From the NCBI RefSeq assembly GCF_024181585.1, contig NZ_CP054258.1, positions 2,356,001-2,420,000 of the forward strand: a DNA stretch of 64,000 bases, read 5' to 3'. Positions 32,949 to 41,422 of the stretch are shown here, piece after piece. The translations under genes and the position numbers were made by a program. This stretch comes from Treponema socranskii subsp. buccale. Lineage in GTDB: Bacteria > Spirochaetota > Spirochaetia > Treponematales > Treponemataceae. Below the pieces are notes generated by a model. The model saw only the letters and a list, made by a program, of their open reading frames with translations, was not told the DNA's origin and made no database searches. The stretch's first letter is position 1. The number at the start of each line of letters is the position of its first letter.

Positions 32949-34136
32949 TTAACGATTTGCCTCCCGCTTTTTTCGAAGCTCGGCCACCAGTTCCGCGATT
33001 CGCGAAACGGCAATCTTTATTTTATTAATATCGGTCGCATAGCAGCATCTGATAAATCCTTCGCCGCCCTTTCCGAAACAAGTACCCGGCACGACCGCCA
33101 CTTGATAATTTTCGATAAGCTGCGTCGCAAATTCTTCGCTCGACAAACCCGTCGAACGGATATCGGGAAAAAGATAAAAGGCCCCCTCGCCTTCCGTGCA
33201 CGGGAGTCCCATATCGCAAAACGCTTTATACATGAGGTTCCGCCGCTGCTCATAGCTCCGGCGCATCCTCTCGACTTCGTTCCATCCGTTTTTCAAGCCT
33301 TCGATCGCCGCGTATTGACTCATGATCGGAGCGCAGATCGTAGAGTATTGGTGCAGCTTGCACACTTGTTTTGTCAATTCAGCATTTGCGGCGAGGTAGC
33401 CGATACGCCATCCCGTCATCGCAAAGGATTTTGAAAATCCGTTGATAATGACCGCGTAATCTTTCATGCCCGGAAAACTGCCGATCGAAACGTGCTTGCG
33501 TCCGTCGTATACGAGCTCTCCGTAAATTTCATCGCTGATACACCAGAGCTTGTGCGCTTTGACGACTTCCGCAATTTTTGCAAGTTCGTCGCTCGGAATC
33601 ATGCGTCCCGTCGGATTCGACGGAGAGCACAGCATGAGCGCTTTCGTGTGTTCGGTAACCGCAGCTTCGATTTTTTCCGCCGTCGGAATAAAATCCGTTT
33701 CGCTCGTGTCCAAGTGAACGAGGCTTGCATCGCACTGTTCGGAAAGCGGCTGATACGAAACGTAGCACGGTTCGCACACGATGATTTCATCGCCGGGATT
33801 CAAAACGGAACGGAGCACCGCGTCCACCGCTTCCGAACCGCCGATCGTCGCGATGATTTCGTTTTTCGGATTGTAGTACATGCCGTAACGCGCAAGATAG
33901 CGCGCGATCTCTTCGCGTAATTCGAGCAGTCCCCAATTCGACGTATAGGACGTCTGCCCCTTTTCGAGATGATAAAACGCTTCTTCGCGGAGCTGCCACG
34001 GCGTCGGAAAATCGGGCTCGCCGACACCGAGAGAAATGATATCGTTCCTGCCGATTATCAAATCGAAAAATTTGCGAATACCCGACGGAGGAGTTGCGAG
34101 AATTTTTTTTGAAAAGCGGTCGTCGCGCGTGTTCAT
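32949..34136 (-). CDS. PLP-dependent aminotransferase, class I/II (alanine/aspartate type)
   Basis: The 395-residue fold-type I enzyme has the expected landmarks: SLGVGEPDFPTPWQLREEA, YTSNWGLLELREEIARYLA, SNPTGRMIPSDEL, SDEIYGELVYDG, the cofactor lysine in INGFSKSFAMTGWRIGYL, and a terminal GEGFIRCCYAT arginine. It transfers amino groups between amino acids and 2-oxo acids in the cytoplasm. Its start (ATG at 34136) overlaps the stop of the AsnC-type gene in TGATG, showing translational coupling. The same pair, a regulator followed by an aminotransferase, occurs in Bacillus as alaR-alaT, so alanine synthesis is a reasonable guess. Aspartate remains possible. Confidence 0.92.
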   Translation of the reverse strand: MNTRDDRFSKKILATPPSGIRKFFDLIIGRNDIISLGVGEPDFPTPWQLREEAFYHLEKGQTSYTSNWGLLELREEIARYLARYGMYYNPKNEIIATIGGSEAVDAVLRSVLNPGDEIIVCEPCYVSYQPLSEQCDASLVHLDTSETDFIPTAEKIEAAVTEHTKALMLCSPSNPTGRMIPSDELAKIAEVVKAHKLWCISDEIYGELVYDGRKHVSIGSFPGMKDYAVIINGFSKSFAMTGWRIGYLAANAELTKQVCKLHQYSTICAPIMSQYAAIEGLKNGWNEVERMRRSYEQRRNLMYKAFCDMGLPCTEGEGAFYLFPDIRSTGLSSEEFATQLIENYQVAVVPGTCFGKGGEGFIRCCYATDINKIKIAVSRIAELVAELRKKREANR

Positions 34137-34630
34137 CAGGCGGTCACTCCTTCCCGACTGTCGCGATCCTGCTCGACGTAGACGATATCGTTTTCTTTGT
34201 ATGTCTTTAAAATAAAATGCGTTTTCGTCGAGCGCACGCCTTCGATCGTCGAAAGTTTGCTCGCGACGAAGAGCGCAACTTCTTTCAGCGTATCGCCTTC
34301 GATGATCACTTTGAGATCGTAACCGCCGCTCATGAGATAGAGCGATTTTACCTGCGGAAAGCGCCATATCCTGTCGGCGATCGCATCGAAGCCCCTGTCG
34401 CGCTCGGGCGTTACCTGTATTTCGATTTCGGCGTGCACACGGTCTTTCAATTCGCCGTCTTTTTCGGGATTGACGATAGCCGCATATTTCATGATAACGC
34501 CGCCGTCTTCGAGTTTTTTAATAACGGCGCGTACTTCGTCTTCCGTCTTTCGCGTCATCGCGGAAATATCTTCAACGGAAAGACGCGCGTTTTCCCGCAG
34601 CAAATCGAGAATCTCTTCGGCAATATCCAT
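34136..34630 (-). CDS. Lrp/AsnC-family transcriptional regulator
   Basis: The 164-residue protein has an N-terminal winged-helix DNA-binding domain (MDIAEEILDLLRENARLSVEDISAMTRKTEDEVRAVIKKLEDGGVI) and a C-terminal ligand-binding RAM domain (VHAEIEIQVTPERDRGFDAIADRIWRFPQVKSLYLMSGGYDLKVIIEG). Lrp/AsnC proteins form octamers and respond to amino acids. The ATG at 34630 has GAGGAG eight bases upstream; a longer open frame upstream is not supported. Its stop overlaps the aminotransferase start, so it probably controls that gene in response to an amino acid such as alanine. Confidence 0.92.
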   Translation of the reverse strand: MDIAEEILDLLRENARLSVEDISAMTRKTEDEVRAVIKKLEDGGVIMKYAAIVNPEKDGELKDRVHAEIEIQVTPERDRGFDAIADRIWRFPQVKSLYLMSGGYDLKVIIEGDTLKEVALFVASKLSTIEGVRSTKTHFILKTYKENDIVYVEQDRDSREGVTA

Positions 34631-34752
34631 ACCACGGCTCCTCAAAAGTATTAAATAACTATAGCATATTTGAACGGGGCTTACAATGTGCGAAGAAAAT
34701 ATACCGGCACACGCAAAGTTTTTCCATACAAAACACACGCAAAAGCGCAACA

Positions 34753-34781
34753 TTGACACGGGCGCACTTGAACGATACCAT
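34753..34781 (+). promoter_or_regulatory. Promoter of the HAD phosphatase, possibly leaderless
   Basis: TTGACA (34753-34758) and TACCAT (34776-34781) are separated by 17 bases. The ATG at 34788 starts six bases after the -10 box, the same geometry as at the DNA glycosylase gene (4666). No ribosome-binding sequence precedes it. Confidence 0.45.
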
Positions 34782-34787
34782 TTGCTC

Positions 34788-35630
34788 ATGATGCACGAAA
34801 AATTGCCGCACGGAAAACTTGCCGTCAAACTCATCGCCCTGGACTTGGACGACACGCTTTTAAATACGGAGCTGAAGATCTCTCCTCGCACGGTTTCCGC
34901 TCTGAGACGGGCCGCCGCGCTAGGCATCTTCGTCGTCATCGCTTCCGGCCGCCCCGAAAGCGCCATTCTGCCCTTTGTCAGAGCGCTCGACATTGCAGGC
35001 TTGGAAGCGGGGCGCTACATCCTCGCCCTCAACGGAGCGGTTATCTTCGACCTGCATGAGCGGCGGACGATTTTTTCTAAAAAAGTTTCAGGCGATGTAC
35101 TCGAGCGGATTTTTTCCGAAGCGCACGATCGCGGACTGTGCGCGGAAATATACGACGGATCGATTATCTGCGTTTCGGAAGAAACTAAGTGGTCGCGTAT
35201 CGACGCGGATCTTTCCGGACTGACGCTCAAAGTCGTCCGAGATTTTCCGTCGCTCGTCAAAAACGGTTATGCGAAGATGATCCTTTCGGCGGATCCGAAA
35301 GACGTCGATTCCTTTCTCCCCGTACTGCGCGAAAAGTTTTCCGGCGCCGCGGACTTTTTTATCAGCAAACCTTTTTTTCTCGAAGTGATGCCTCCCGGCT
35401 GCGGCAAAGGCGAAGCGATCGCTTTTCTTTCGGATATGCTCGGCATAGATCGGAGCGAAACGATGGCGTTCGGTGACAGCATGAACGACGAATCCATGAT
35501 ACGCATGTCCGGACACGGTGTCGCCATGTTGAACGGCTTGGCTGCGATTCGGGATGCCGCCGCGTACGTAACGCGGAAAACGAACGACGAAGACGGCATC
35601 GCGGACTTTCTCGAAGCATTCGTACTGTAG
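34788..35630 (+). CDS. HAD-superfamily (Cof-type) phosphatase
   Basis: The product is about 280 residues. It has the HAD motifs DLDDTLLNT (nucleophile aspartate and its partner), IASGRPESA (motif II), a lysine in the KNGYAKM region, and FGDSMNDESMI (motif IV). The C2-type cap (residues about 90-200) is that of Cof/YbiV proteins, which dephosphorylate sugar phosphates, FMN or PLP. The substrate is not evident. The frame is open from 34686, but the ATG pair at 34788/34791 sits right after a promoter-like sequence and just before the conserved part, so 34788 is adopted with moderate confidence. Confidence 0.88.
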   Translation: MMHEKLPHGKLAVKLIALDLDDTLLNTELKISPRTVSALRRAAALGIFVVIASGRPESAILPFVRALDIAGLEAGRYILALNGAVIFDLHERRTIFSKKVSGDVLERIFSEAHDRGLCAEIYDGSIICVSEETKWSRIDADLSGLTLKVVRDFPSLVKNGYAKMILSADPKDVDSFLPVLREKFSGAADFFISKPFFLEVMPPGCGKGEAIAFLSDMLGIDRSETMAFGDSMNDESMIRMSGHGVAMLNGLAAIRDAAAYVTRKTNDEDGIADFLEAFVL

Positions 35631-35737
35631 CGGTTCGGCAAAAAAACGGCGCAGGATTTTTTGTGCGATTTAAAATAATGTTAGGTACACGAATCACTGA
35701 GTCCGCTTGAATTAAAAAATTAATAGGGATGATATAA

Positions 35738-37309
35738 ATGATAGATATCTTTAAGGAAATTTATTTCTGTAATTCGGAAGAAGAATTAAATGAAATTATT
35801 TCAATTTTAAGAACTTCAAAAATTGATTTCTCTGTAAATAAAAAAGACAGTACAGATGATTTTGATTCTTATAAATATTCAATTTCGGTTCCTGAAAAAA
35901 GCGTCGATTTTGCGTTTGATTTACTATCAAAAATAGAAACAAATATATCAGATAGTATAAATCAGAAAGAAGAAATCATAAGTGAAAAGAAAATACCTGC
36001 AAGAAATATAATTGCTTTAATTGTGACGGCTCTTTGCGCTGTCTTATTTATAAACATATATAAAATCAGTGAAAGAACATATTCTTCCATAAAAAATAAA
36101 AAGGTAAACAAAGAATATTCTGTCGGGAAAAAACTTCCGGTAGAATCGGCAAGGGAGACAACCGATACGGAAAATATAGAGAAAACTGAAAAACTTAAGA
36201 TTACGGAAAAGCATGGCATAAAAACTTATAATACGGCTCAAGAAATACCACTTCCGTCTAATATAGAAATTCATAGTATTATAAATACGTGTTACGACGA
36301 TTATGATACTGATTTCCAACCGGGAAAACCGATAGAACGAACGGATATATTTTATGAAGACGATTGCTTGAAAATACAAGTAACTCCAGAAGATTTTATT
36401 CAATACGGTCCATTTATAGTAAAAGTTTCGGTCCTCAAAAAAGAGTTTTCAAAAGAATTATATGATGAAAGAGATTTTTATGAACAGAATAAACAGTTTG
36501 GAAGTAAATATAATGTTTTATTTTGTAATTCTTATTACGAAGAAGCCGTTCTTAATTATTCTGTAAAATTAGTTTCAAAAGAAAAAGATATATGCCTGTT
36601 AGAACGACTCTTCACAATTGCCCCGTCAAATAGAATTGTTATTTTCTCCGAAGAAGAAGATAAGAAAGCAAACAGAATGAATCCGTTTGCTTATTCGAGA
36701 AGCACAATAAATACAAACGAAAAATTTGTTTTATATTTCTCCAAAATAAATCGTGAAACCGGCAATACAAATGATTCGGTAATTTTTTCAAACCAAACTT
36801 ATGTATATGACGGCTCCTATGTACAAAATATCCCTTTTGCAAATTATAAAGTTCTGACTTCAATAAACAATATGAATCGATTTGTTTTCTCTATAGAAAA
36901 TCAGATGACCTTTCATATTGATTTTTATTCGGAAGAAAATGCTATAATTGATTATAATCATATACTGGATTTTAATTATACAGTTTATGAAGATAAAAGT
37001 AATAATAAATATGAACCTTTTAAAGAAATTAAGTGGATTGTAAATACTCCGGAAGGATTGAACATCCGTTCAAGACCTTATGGAATAAAAATCGGTTGGG
37101 TTGTTAATAAAACTGAATTAATTCAAACGGGTAAAACAGAAAGCTGTTATGATGATATAATTGACGGTATTCATGGATATTGGATTCCAATAAAAGTTCC
37201 GGAAAATAAATTAAAAAGAATAAACACCGAGGGTATAGAAATTTACGGCATTAATAAAAATGAAACTACAGGGTGGGTATTCAGCGGTTATTGCAAACAG
37301 GTAGAATAA
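35738..37309 (+). CDS. AT-rich hypothetical membrane protein with C-terminal SH3-like domain
   Basis: The 523-residue protein is encoded by DNA far richer in A/T than its surroundings (many AAA, ATA, TTT and GAA codons), a sign of transfer from another organism. Residues 1-75 (FKEIYFCNSEEELNEIISILRTSKIDFSV) look like a small DUF2007-type fold. A single membrane segment follows near residue 90-107 (RNIIALIVTALCAVLFINIYK). The last 110 residues begin WIVNTPEGLNIRSRPYGIKIGWV and end GWVFSGYCKQVE, a bacterial SH3 pattern. The middle is not recognised. It probably acts outside the membrane, binding peptidoglycan or protein. A GGGATGATATA ribosome-like stretch precedes the ATG. The DUF2807 gene follows 38 bases later. 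Confidence 0.75.
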   Translation: MIDIFKEIYFCNSEEELNEIISILRTSKIDFSVNKKDSTDDFDSYKYSISVPEKSVDFAFDLLSKIETNISDSINQKEEIISEKKIPARNIIALIVTALCAVLFINIYKISERTYSSIKNKKVNKEYSVGKKLPVESARETTDTENIEKTEKLKITEKHGIKTYNTAQEIPLPSNIEIHSIINTCYDDYDTDFQPGKPIERTDIFYEDDCLKIQVTPEDFIQYGPFIVKVSVLKKEFSKELYDERDFYEQNKQFGSKYNVLFCNSYYEEAVLNYSVKLVSKEKDICLLERLFTIAPSNRIVIFSEEEDKKANRMNPFAYSRSTINTNEKFVLYFSKINRETGNTNDSVIFSNQTYVYDGSYVQNIPFANYKVLTSINNMNRFVFSIENQMTFHIDFYSEENAIIDYNHILDFNYTVYEDKSNNKYEPFKEIKWIVNTPEGLNIRSRPYGIKIGWVVNKTELIQTGKTESCYDDIIDGIHGYWIPIKVPENKLKRINTEGIEIYGINKNETTGWVFSGYCKQVE

Positions 37310-37347
37310 CGTATAACATAAAAAAAATCGAAAACGGGAGATTAACC

Positions 37348-38082
37348 ATGAAAACGAAATCAATAGGTACTGTGATTTTTGCGGCGGCAGTGTTCTTTTT
37401 GCTCAGCTGTACGGGTTGTGAACTTTTACATATCGTCGACGGAAACGGGAATATTGCAACGAAAAGTTTTGATCTGAAAAATTTTACTGCAATTTCCTGT
37501 TCGGGCAGCTGGACGGTAAACGTCGAACAGGGCGACACCTTTGCGGTAAAAGTTACATCGGATGAAAATTTATTTCCGTTTTTTGACATATATGTTTCAC
37601 TCGGAATACTGCATATCAAAGTAAAAAGCACATACAACTTGAAAAGTACCAAACAAGAAGTTTCCGTTACTCTGCCGGACTTGGAGGGATTGCACGTTTC
37701 GGGTTCCGCCAAAGCGTTTATACCGAAATGCAATACGCGAGGAATGAACTTGGCGCTGAGCGTTTCCGGCTCGGGGAAAATCAAAGTCGAAAATCTTACC
37801 GTAGAAAAAACAGAGCTGAAAATATCGGGTTCGGGAACCGTTTCGGTGTCGGGCAAAGCGGGGAGCATAAACGCTTTTATCTCCGGCTCCGGCAAAATGG
37901 AAGCCGCCGGATTGGAAGCAAACGATGCCTCGGTCGATATTTCGGGATCGGGTTCTGCGGAAGTTTGGGCAAAGAATACATTAAACGCAGTCGTAAGCGG
38001 TTCGGGTACAATCTATTACAAAGGCAGCCCGAATTTGACACCACATATTTCAGGCAGCGGAAAGATAATCCAAATCCCCTGA
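37348..38082 (+). CDS. DUF2807 (head GIN domain) lipoprotein
   Basis: The 244-residue protein has a lipoprotein signal (VFFLLSCTGCELLH) and then a DUF2807 domain. This domain is a right-handed parallel beta-helix built of repeats such as ISCSGSWTVNVEQG, VSGSGKIKVENL, ISGSGTVSVSGKA and ISGSGSAEVWAK, with regularly spaced SGSG turns. Such proteins are surface or periplasmic and have been called auto-transporter-like adhesins, but no activity is known. The ATG at 37348 has GGGAG nine bases upstream. Base composition returns toward the window average here, unlike the preceding gene, so the two need not share an origin. Confidence 0.85.
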   Translation: MKTKSIGTVIFAAAVFFLLSCTGCELLHIVDGNGNIATKSFDLKNFTAISCSGSWTVNVEQGDTFAVKVTSDENLFPFFDIYVSLGILHIKVKSTYNLKSTKQEVSVTLPDLEGLHVSGSAKAFIPKCNTRGMNLALSVSGSGKIKVENLTVEKTELKISGSGTVSVSGKAGSINAFISGSGKMEAAGLEANDASVDISGSGSAEVWAKNTLNAVVSGSGTIYYKGSPNLTPHISGSGKIIQIP

Positions 38083-38229
38083 AGCGCGTACATCGTCTTT
38101 TCATCGGATCATCTTCGGCATTTCGGCGGCCGCCGGTTATAAACTTGAACGCTGTCCGCCGCAAGCGGACGCCGTAACCGCTTGCAGCGCTAATCGGTGA
38201 CGCCCGCACTTTGCAGCATCGAAGCGGAT

Positions 38230-39579
38230 TCAGTGTTTTGTTCCCTGTTCGGCAGCGCCCGATTCCTGCAGTAACTTCCGCAGTATCGGCTCGGCGTGCA
38301 GTGCATCGGTGAGCGCTTTCGCTTCTTCACTTGCGCGGGCTGCCGGTGTTTTCGCTTCTTCGCTTGCGCGGGATTTCGCTTGAGCGGCGGCAGCTTTCGC
38401 TTTTTCGCTTGCTCTTTTTGCCGGCGCACTTCCTTTTGTACCGCCGCCCGCTTCCCGTTTGACGGCGCGGATCAAAATATTTTTCGGCGTGTGTTCGAGC
38501 GCGATGAATTCGAGGAGCTTGACGTCGTATCCCGCTTTTTCGAGGTATTCTGCGCGGAGCGCATCGGTTGCAAGGGCGGCAAAACGCTCTTTGATGATGC
38601 CGTATTTTAAAAGCGGAGCGAACGCGGCGTCCGCGGTATTTTTATCGAGCGCGGCGTTCAGTTCGTGCTGACAGCAGGGTACGCTTAAAATCGCTTTGCA
38701 GCCGCAGTTCACGGCATAGGCGAGCGCGTAATCGGTTGCCGTATCGCATGCGTGCAGCGTGATGACGATGTCGGCTTTATCTCCGTCCGCATAAGAGGCG
38801 ATATCGCCTGCGGCAAAGTCGAGCCCTTCCGCTCCGAGCGCCGCCGCCGTTTTATTGCAATAAGCGACGACATCTTTTTTCAAATCGAGTCCTGTAATGA
38901 GCGCGTCGATTTTTTTTATCTCTTTGAGATAATAGTGAAGCGCAAAGGTGAGGTACGATTTTCCCGAACCGAAGTCGATGATGCGCAGCGGGCGCGAAGT
39001 GCCTGCCGCGCGCATAACCGAGGGAATGATATCGTCGATGAATTCGAGAAAACGGTTTATTTGCCTGAACTTATCGTATTTTGATGCAATGACTTTTCCT
39101 TCGGCCGTCATCACTCCGAGAAGCACGAAAAACGGCGCGGGCTTTCCTTCGGGGATGAGGTAATTTTTTGTACGGTTGTGTCCTCTCGCACGCGATTGTG
39201 CGGCGCAGGAATTTCCGCACCCCGCGCCGCCGCATTCCGTATCACCGCATTTCGAACCGAATTGCCGGCGAGTTCCGTTTTCGATCGACTTTCGGAGCGC
39301 CGTCGTTTTTCCGTTTTTATTTCCGAGTATCGTGATGATTTCGGTTTCCGTGCGCTCGACGCAGTTTTTAAACGTCGTACCCGCGTGCGCTTTCAAAAAA
39401 TCGCCGAATTCTTCTTCCGTGTAATACTCCTGAAAGGCCTGCGTCGCGGTAAATTTTTCCGCAAAATACGCTTTGCCCGAAGAAGCTGCGTGCCGCTTTA
39501 TTTTTATGCGGGTGTACGGTCTGCCTAAAATCGTTTCGACGTTTTTTACCGGTTTTGAAAACGTTGCCGAAAGTATCAT
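38230..39579 (-). CDS. Class-I SAM-dependent methyltransferase with Cys-rich insert and Ala/Lys tail
   Basis: The 449-residue protein has a Rossmann methyltransferase core at about residues 185-385. Motif I is RIIDFGSGKSYL, motif II ALITGLDLK, then GLDFAAGDIASY and IVITLHACDTATDYAL, and SVPCCQHEL. The preceding block YLIPEGKPAPFFVLLGVMTAEGKVIASKYDKFRQINRFLEF is characteristic of this uncharacterised family. Residues 110-125 have cysteines spaced C-x4-C-x4-C-x3-C (C111, C116, C121, C125), perhaps a metal-binding insert. The last 60 residues are repetitive Ala/Lys/Glu/Ser. The target (RNA, protein or small molecule) is unknown. The start is ATG at 39579, divergent from parA. Confidence 0.85.
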   Translation of the reverse strand: MILSATFSKPVKNVETILGRPYTRIKIKRHAASSGKAYFAEKFTATQAFQEYYTEEEFGDFLKAHAGTTFKNCVERTETEIITILGNKNGKTTALRKSIENGTRRQFGSKCGDTECGGAGCGNSCAAQSRARGHNRTKNYLIPEGKPAPFFVLLGVMTAEGKVIASKYDKFRQINRFLEFIDDIIPSVMRAAGTSRPLRIIDFGSGKSYLTFALHYYLKEIKKIDALITGLDLKKDVVAYCNKTAAALGAEGLDFAAGDIASYADGDKADIVITLHACDTATDYALAYAVNCGCKAILSVPCCQHELNAALDKNTADAAFAPLLKYGIIKERFAALATDALRAEYLEKAGYDVKLLEFIALEHTPKNILIRAVKREAGGGTKGSAPAKRASEKAKAAAAQAKSRASEEAKTPAARASEEAKALTDALHAEPILRKLLQESGAAEQGTKH

Positions 39580-39624
39580 ACTATCGAGTATACTATTTTC
39601 CGAAAAAATGATATAGTAAAGCGT

Positions 39625-40380
39625 ATGGGTAAATGTCTCGTATTCGTAAATCAAAAAGGCGGCGTCGGCAAAACGACGTCGGTTATCAACATCGGCGCAT
39701 ACATGGCGCTCGCCGGCAAAAAAACACTCCTCGTCGATTTCGATCCGCAGGGCAATATGTCCAGCGGCGTCGGAGTATCGAAAGACAAGCCGACCGTTTA
39801 CGAACTCATCGCAGACCTCGCATCTCCCGCCGACGTCATCAAACACGCGTCGGTAAAAAATCTCGACGCCGTCAGCGCTTCCATCGATTTGTCGGGAGCC
39901 GCCATAGAACTCGTCGATCAAAGCGACCGCGAATTTTACCTCAAAAAAGCGCTCGAAAACTTAAAGAACGAATACGATTACATTCTCATCGATTGTCCGC
40001 CGTCTCTCGGCATTTTGACGCTGAACGGTCTTGCCGCCGCGGACGCGGTGCTCGTTCCGATGCAGTGCGAATACTTTGCACTCGAAGGCATTACGCTCCT
40101 GCTCCAGACGGTAAAAAAAGTGCAGCAGGGCATCAACAAAAATCTTGTGATCGGCGGTATATTTTTTACGATGTACGATTCGCGCACGCGTCTCGCACAG
40201 GATGTCGTAACGCAGGTAAAGTCGTATTTTAAAGATCTCGTTTTTTCTACGATCATCCCGCGCAACGTGCGGCTTTCCGAAGCGCCGTCCAGAGGTCAGC
40301 CCATCTGCGAATACGATCCGTCGTGCGTCGGAGCGGTCAGCTATAAAAAACTTGCGGAAGAGGTGATGCGCCGTGGCTAA
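39625..40380 (+). CDS. parA: ParA/Soj chromosome-partitioning ATPase
   Basis: The 251-residue protein is a MinD/ParA-type ATPase. The deviant Walker A is KGGVGKTT (residues 11-18), with FDPQGNMSSG after it and DYILIDCPPSLGILTLNGL as Walker B. IPRNVRLSEAPSRGQPICEYDP is the typical chromosomal Soj ending. It binds DNA non-specifically when ATP-bound and works with ParB to segregate the origin region. The small size without an N-terminal DNA-binding domain fits chromosomal ParA. parB overlaps its end by eight bases. A parAB pair is often near the replication origin, but no dnaA, gidA or origin is visible here. Confidence 0.96.
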   Translation: MGKCLVFVNQKGGVGKTTSVINIGAYMALAGKKTLLVDFDPQGNMSSGVGVSKDKPTVYELIADLASPADVIKHASVKNLDAVSASIDLSGAAIELVDQSDREFYLKKALENLKNEYDYILIDCPPSLGILTLNGLAAADAVLVPMQCEYFALEGITLLLQTVKKVQQGINKNLVIGGIFFTMYDSRTRLAQDVVTQVKSYFKDLVFSTIIPRNVRLSEAPSRGQPICEYDPSCVGAVSYKKLAEEVMRRG

Positions 40381-41320
40381 AAAAGGCGGACTCGGATTGG
40401 GACGGGGACTCGACGCGCTCATGAAAACGGGCGGAGAAAACGCTTCCGGCGGCGCGGATATCGTATCCGTATCGGATATCGCCGCCGGTGCAAAATTGCC
40501 CGAAGGTATAGAATCGGATGCGGACGGCGCGCTGTGGGCGGACGTCGCGCTTTTACAGCCGAATCCCCGCCAGCCCCGCAAAGAATTCGATCAGGCATCG
40601 CTCGAAGAACTCGCTTCTTCAATCAAAGAGCACGGCATCGTACAGCCGATCATCGTCGAACCCGCAGGTGAAAAAAACTTTTTTATCATCGCCGGTGAGC
40701 GGCGTACGCGCGCGGCAAAGCTTGCGGGGCTTCAAAAAGTTCCCGTGCAGATACGGCGCTACAACGATCAAAAAAAGCTCGAAATCGCGCTCATCGAAAA
40801 TATACAGCGTACCGATTTGAATCCTATCGAAGAAGCTGCGGCGTATTACAATCTCATGCAGATGGGAGAGTTGAGCCAGGACGAAGCGGCGCAGCGCGTA
40901 GGCAAAAAACGTTCAACCGTTGCGAATGCGCTTCGGCTTTTAAAGCTCCCCGACGATATGCAGGCTTCTCTCATCGAAGGAAAGCTCACGGCAGGTCATG
41001 CGCGTGCGCTGCTTTCGGTCGTAAACCCCGCAGACCAGCGCGTGCTTTTTAATAAAATTATCGCGGACGGTCTTTCCGTGCGTCAAGCCGAAGAAAGTGC
41101 CGCATCGTTCAACGGCGGGGGCAGAGCTGCGGACGCGAAAAAAAAGCAAAAAAAGCGCGGAGTAAAAAATACCGATATCGCCGCAATCGAACAAAGATTT
41201 ATCGAAAAGCTCGGTACAAAGTGCAAAATCAACGGGACGCTTGAAAAGGGTTCGATCGAAATCGATTATTTCAGCCGCGCCGATTTGGACAGACTGTACG
41301 CCCTCATCTCCGGAACATAA
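40373..41320 (+). CDS. parB: ParB/Spo0J partition protein
   Basis: The 315-residue protein has the ParB N-terminal CTPase/nuclease-like domain (LLQPNPRQPRKEFDQASLEELASSIKEHGIVQPIIVEP, then the GERRTRAAKLAGL motif). A central helix-turn-helix follows (LSQDEAAQRVGKKRSTVANALRLLKLP), and a C-terminal dimerisation region. It binds parS sites and spreads as a CTP-dependent clamp. No match to a canonical 16-base parS palindrome was noticed in the window by eye. Its start overlaps parA, so both are made from one transcript. Confidence 0.96.
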   Translation: MAKKGGLGLGRGLDALMKTGGENASGGADIVSVSDIAAGAKLPEGIESDADGALWADVALLQPNPRQPRKEFDQASLEELASSIKEHGIVQPIIVEPAGEKNFFIIAGERRTRAAKLAGLQKVPVQIRRYNDQKKLEIALIENIQRTDLNPIEEAAAYYNLMQMGELSQDEAAQRVGKKRSTVANALRLLKLPDDMQASLIEGKLTAGHARALLSVVNPADQRVLFNKIIADGLSVRQAEESAASFNGGGRAADAKKKQKKRGVKNTDIAAIEQRFIEKLGTKCKINGTLEKGSIEIDYFSRADLDRLYALISGT

Positions 41321-41422
41321 TTTTCCGTTTTACGTTCGGCGCTGCCGAAAACTGCGGTACCGAAACGTAGGCCTCTTTTTGTAACTGCATACGCGCGCAT
41401 CTGTTTTTCTACGGAGGATGCC

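Noticed and set aside
39625-41320. Replication origin next to parAB
   Set aside because: No dnaA, dnaN, gidA, DnaA-box cluster or canonical parS was seen in the window.
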